Below, piece after piece: positions 60,304 to 64,000 of a DNA stretch of 64,000 nucleotides. The stretch lies in NCBI GenBank assembly GCA_021295955.1, contig JAGWBJ010000006.1, positions 19,016-83,015 on the forward strand, given 5' to 3'. The notes under the pieces are model-generated. The model saw only the letters and a list, made by a program, of their open reading frames with translations, was not told the origin of the DNA and did not search any database. The position numbers were made by a program, and so were the translations under genes. The first letter of the stretch is position 1. Every line of letters starts with the position of its first letter. This stretch comes from Dehalococcoidia bacterium. GTDB taxonomy: Bacteria; Chloroflexota; Dehalococcoidia; Lucifugimonadales; JAGWBF01.

Positions 60304-61074
60304 CTAGAACTGGACTTGGTGGACCACCTGGATCACGTGCCCATCTTCCAGGGAGGCGTATCGCTGGTCGGGCGCGTCGGGCTGCTGCAGGTGACGGCGG
60401 AAGATGTAGGTACAGAGGTCGGCGAGCTGGGTGCAGTGGGAGTCCTGGGTGCGGGCGAGGTAGGCGCTCTCGTGTACGGCGCCCGTGGGCAGATCGATCT
60501 CCGTCCTTAGGAGCCTTTGCATGACCTCCGCGCCCCCCGGAGTCGCGCGGTCCGATATGATGGTGGCGCGCTCTCCGATGTGTATCGGCGCGCCGCCTAT
60601 TAGCTCCTCCTGGGGCATGGCGGTCAGATTGAGCTCGTCCATGTACAGGTCCAGATAGTAGGCCAGTCGGGCGAACGCGGGCTCCCAGGGCTGGTTCCAA
60701 CGGGTGTTCTGCGGGTCCGTGCCCTCCAGGGCCGCGGCGAACTTCGCCTTGTCGACGTACATCACCAGCAGAGGAGTCTCGTGCAGGATCAGGATGTTGA
60801 GAAGGTCGTCGGTGAGCTCCGAGCGCCGGGCCTTGGGCCAGGAGCTGAAGGCGCCCTTCCCCTGCAGGAGGTGGCGGATGCTCAGCCGGCTGGGAACGTC
60901 CGCCGAGCCCAGCTCGTTGCCCAGATAGTGGCGGCAGACGGCGCGGAAGTCCTTGCGTATGGGCTCCCACCGACCCTCGTGGACCATGAGCCCCGCGTAC
61001 ACGTGGTGGGGCTGGCTGGGGTCGCTGGTGCTACGCCCCGTGTCCCCGGACTCGCTGGTGTACACAAAGTACAT
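60304..61074 (-). CDS. DUF3800-family protein
   Basis: MYFVYTSESGDTG N-term (DUF3800 usually Y.DESG) and C-term QLADLCTYIFRRHL. Confidence 0.75.
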   Translation of the reverse strand: MYFVYTSESGDTGRSTSDPSQPHHVYAGLMVHEGRWEPIRKDFRAVCRHYLGNELGSADVPSRLSIRHLLQGKGAFSSWPKARRSELTDDLLNILILHETPLLVMYVDKAKFAAALEGTDPQNTRWNQPWEPAFARLAYYLDLYMDELNLTAMPQEELIGGAPIHIGERATIISDRATPGGAEVMQRLLRTEIDLPTGAVHESAYLARTQDSHCTQLADLCTYIFRRHLQQPDAPDQRYASLEDGHVIQVVHQVQF

Positions 61075-61088
61075 ATGTGGCCGGTGGG

Positions 61089-61715
61089 CTAGCCGGCCTC
61101 TTCGCCCTCTTCCCCGGCCGGAGTCTCCTGTTCGGGTTCGGCTGCCGCCTCGGTGGCTGCAACCTCGATACGGGCCACCACCCCATCGGCGTCGCTGATC
61201 AGGATGGTGTCCTCGGGCAGGGCCATGTCTCCCGCGCGGACGACGCCGTCGGGCTCGGTGAGGGCCGAAAGGTCCACCACCAGCTCCGCGGGCATGGCCA
61301 GGGGCAGGGCCTCGACGACGACGCTGCGTAGCTGTTGGACCACCATGCCGTTGGCGAGTCTGGCGCCGGGGGAGTCGCCCGTCAGGGTGATGGGAACCTC
61401 GGCGGAGACCCTCTGGGTCGCCTCGGTCCTGAGGAAGTCCACGTGGACCAGGTCCCCGCGTATCGGGTCCCATTGCACCTCGCGGACGAAGGCCAGGTGC
61501 TCATCGTCGTCGCCTTCGATGGTCACCGTGACTGGGGTGTTCCCTCCGGCGAGGGTAAGGACCCTGACCAGGGTGGGCCTCTGGCACTGGAGGGTGCGCG
61601 AGGCGATGCCGGAGCCGTACAGATGGACGGGTATGGTCCCCGCCTGCCTGAGCCGCTTGACCTTCTTGCCGGTGGTCGTCCTGGGTTCCAGGACGAGGGT
61701 TATTCTGTCGGCCAC
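61089..61715 (-). CDS. rplY: 50S ribosomal protein L25 (general stress protein CTC)
   Basis: GKKVKRLRQAGTIPVHLYGSG...VREVQWDPIRGDLVHVDFLRT...; acidic C-terminal tail. Confidence 0.93.
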   Translation of the reverse strand: MADRITLVLEPRTTTGKKVKRLRQAGTIPVHLYGSGIASRTLQCQRPTLVRVLTLAGGNTPVTVTIEGDDDEHLAFVREVQWDPIRGDLVHVDFLRTEATQRVSAEVPITLTGDSPGARLANGMVVQQLRSVVVEALPLAMPAELVVDLSALTEPDGVVRAGDMALPEDTILISDADGVVARIEVAATEAAAEPEQETPAGEEGEEAG

Positions 61716-61842
61716 GGTGTCTCCTTCGCGATGGCCTCCGAAACGCAGGCAGCCGGGGTTGCGGAGGGTGGGCGGCTGTCAGTATAGTTGGCGGGCCGCG
61801 CACGTGTCAAGGTTGGTAGACGCGGACGCGGCGGAGGGAGCT

Positions 61843-62928
61843 ATGAAGATCGTGGATGCCCGGACCCGGGCGGTGGCGGTGCCCCTGGAGAGGCCCTTCC
61901 TGGCAGGCGGCCTGCACATGATCGAGAGGATACCCTTCGCCCTGCTGGAGCTTCGCACCGACGAGGGCATAACGGGGTTGGGGTACGCCTTCTCCCTGTC
62001 CGAGCGCCCCTTCGGCTCCATCGTGGCCGCCACGGACGCGCTGTCCCAGGAAGCGGTGGGGGAGAACCCCCTGGAGCCCGAGCGGGTCGCGGCCAAGCTG
62101 GGCCGGGCCTTTGGCTGGGCCGGGCCTGTGGGTGTGGTGAACATGGCAATGGCCGCCGTGGACTTCGCCCTGTGGGACATAGCCGGCAAGGCCTACGGGC
62201 AGCCGCTCTACCGGCTGCTGGGGGGCCACCGGGACCGGGTGCCGTGCTACTACAGCGGGGCCCTGTGGAGGGACTTCGGCCTGGAAGAGCTGGAGGGGGC
62301 TGCCCGGGCGGTCCTGGACCTGGGGTTCCGGTCCATGAAGATGCGGATGGGGTCCGAGCCGCCCCGGGGGGAGGAGGAGAGGGCCAGGGTCGTCCGGGAG
62401 GCCATCGGCCCGGAGGCGGACCTCCTGGTGGACATCAACCAGGGCTGGACGCCGTATCATGCCATCAGGATGGGCCGCATGTTGGAGCGGTACGAGTTCG
62501 GCTGGCTGGAGGACCCGGTGGACCACCGGGACGTGGCGGGGAGCGCGCGGGTGGCGGCCGCGCTGGATATGCCCGTCTGCGCCGGTGAGTACCACTACGG
62601 GAAGGAGCCCTTCCTCAGGCTTCTCAACGCCCAGGCGATGGACATCGCCATGGTCGACCTCCTTCGGGTGGGCGGCGTCACCGAGTGGCGCAAGGCGGCT
62701 GCCCTGGCCGAAACGTTCACCGTTCCGGTGGCCAGCCACCTGCTCCCCGAGATCGCCGTGCACCTGGTGGCGGCCGTGCCCAACGGGTTGACCGTGGAGT
62801 ACATGCCCTGGTCGCTGCCCCTGTTCCTGGAGACGCCGCGGGTCCAGGATGGGATGATGGTGCTTCCCCACGCCCCCGGACTGGGCCTGGAGCTGGACGA
62901 GGAGAAGGTGGCCCGATGGTCCATATAA
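61843..62928 (+). CDS. Enolase-superfamily enzyme (mandelate racemase/muconate lactonizing enzyme-like)
   Basis: AAVDFALWDIAGKAYGQPLYRLLGG...FRSMKMRMG...LLVDINQGWTP...WLEDPVDHRD...CAGEYHYG. Confidence 0.92.
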   Translation: MKIVDARTRAVAVPLERPFLAGGLHMIERIPFALLELRTDEGITGLGYAFSLSERPFGSIVAATDALSQEAVGENPLEPERVAAKLGRAFGWAGPVGVVNMAMAAVDFALWDIAGKAYGQPLYRLLGGHRDRVPCYYSGALWRDFGLEELEGAARAVLDLGFRSMKMRMGSEPPRGEEERARVVREAIGPEADLLVDINQGWTPYHAIRMGRMLERYEFGWLEDPVDHRDVAGSARVAAALDMPVCAGEYHYGKEPFLRLLNAQAMDIAMVDLLRVGGVTEWRKAAALAETFTVPVASHLLPEIAVHLVAAVPNGLTVEYMPWSLPLFLETPRVQDGMMVLPHAPGLGLELDEEKVARWSI

Positions 62929-62932
62929 CCCG

Positions 62933-63328
62933 ATGGTCCAGATAGAAGGCGAGGGCCCCTTCGAGGAGTTCATGGGGATCAGGTCAGTGGAGTCGGCCGA
63001 CGGCCGGGGGAGGGCCGTCATGCCGGTGCGCCGGGAGTTCCTGCAGGGGGCGGGGGTGGTCCAGGGAGGCCTCATCGTCACCCTGGCGGACCACACCATC
63101 TATCTGGCTGTGAGGTCCTTGACGAAGGAAGATGAGGGCAGCGTGACCGTCGAGCTGAAGGTCAACTTCATCGCGCCCGCCTCCTCGGGAGAGCTCACGG
63201 CCGAGGCCGTGGTCGTGAGCCGCGGGCGCCGCATCGTCGTCAGCGACGTGGAGGTACACGACGGATCAGGCACTCTGATCGCCCGGGGACTGTGCACCTC
63301 CATGGTTCGTAAGAAGAGGCGGGGATAG
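62933..63328 (+). CDS. PaaI-family hotdog thioesterase
   Basis: GVVQGGLIVTLADHTIYLAVRSL...SVTVELKVNFIAPASSGELTAEAVVVSRGRR. Confidence 0.9.
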   Translation: MVQIEGEGPFEEFMGIRSVESADGRGRAVMPVRREFLQGAGVVQGGLIVTLADHTIYLAVRSLTKEDEGSVTVELKVNFIAPASSGELTAEAVVVSRGRRIVVSDVEVHDGSGTLIARGLCTSMVRKKRRG

Positions 63329-63412
63329 CCTACCGAGTCGATACACGAAGTTGAATTGAACGCCGCGCCGGTGCTATAATCCTGCGAGAGGGCCCTGGGG
63401 AGGTACGGTCGC

Positions 63413-63850
63413 ATGAAGGTGCCGATGAAAGTGGACTACGGGGTGAGGGCCCTGGTAGAGTTGGCTTCCCACCAAGGGGACAGACCCATCCAGACGTCGG
63501 AGATCGCGGCCAGACAGAGCATACCCGAAGCCTACCTGGACCAGCTCATGACCACCCTGCACAAGTTCGGCCTGATACGAAGCCGCCGGGGGCCCTCGGG
63601 GGGCCACATCCTGGCCAAGGACCCGTCGGACATCAACCTCGGCATGGTGATGGCGACCCTGGAAGGGAACACGCCCCTGGTGGACTGCCTGGTGGAGCCC
63701 GACGAGTGCTCCCTTTCCGACACCTGCGCCCAGAGGGACGTCTGGAAGTCGGTGGAGGACGCCATGCAGGACCTGTTGAGCGCCACGACCGTGGCGGACC
63801 TGGCCTATCGGCAGAACCACCTGGCCGGGCGGGGCATGTACCAGATCTAG
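63413..63850 (+). CDS. Rrf2-family transcriptional regulator with Cys cluster
   Basis: MKVDYGVRALVELASHQ...EIAARQSIPEAYLDQLMTTLHKFGLIRSRRGPSGGHILAK; CLVEPDECSLSDTC. Confidence 0.93.
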   Translation: MKVPMKVDYGVRALVELASHQGDRPIQTSEIAARQSIPEAYLDQLMTTLHKFGLIRSRRGPSGGHILAKDPSDINLGMVMATLEGNTPLVDCLVEPDECSLSDTCAQRDVWKSVEDAMQDLLSATTVADLAYRQNHLAGRGMYQI

Positions 63851-64000
63851 ACCCACGGCGCCCACTAGAGCGGGAAACCGGCGGCATAGGAAAAGAAAGA
63901 GTGAATCGCACCTGTCCCACCACATAGAGGGCGGGTAGGCAAGAGCAAGGGGACCGGAGCCTGCGCCCACGAAGCGAGTCCTGACGGGGCGCGGGCCATT

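Overview
64-kb GC-rich bacterial chromosomal window. The gene content (reductive-dehalogenase-like Fe-S proteins, LLM/F420-type oxidoreductases, enolase-superfamily enzyme, CMD proteins, many amidases/ABC genes) suggests a Chloroflexota (Dehalococcoidia/SAR202-like) genome; this lineage call is inference. Much of the ORF track is spurious antisense frames typical of high-GC DNA. The core genes I recognise are metH (partial), queG, gltA, gyrB, pyrE-nadD-obg, dnaA, fmt, L25, trmI-like and one tRNA-Met. Accessory parts include an amidase / peptide ABC transporter / ureidoglycolate-lyase-like / twin RdhA-like cluster, a NotI-family restriction-modification system with a frameshifted vsr, hicAB, a Fic gene beside a serine-recombinase relic, and MITE/REP-like repeats. 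The most notable observations are: (1) two apparent selenoprotein genes hidden by in-frame TGA codons at redox-active Cys positions, a peroxiredoxin (FTGG-U-T) and a thioredoxin-like/NHL-repeat protein (YC-U-VNC), each followed by a plausible bacterial SECIS hairpin; (2) a three-gene locus (membrane J-domain protein, unlisted 49-aa microprotein, multidomain CAP protein) sharing an H-x3-C-x-C-x2-C motif; (3) a divergent PEPCK-like P-loop protein; (4) an alpha/beta-hydrolase that appears to have lost its nucleophile and catalytic His. No homology search or folding program was run; all calls are from reading the sequence.
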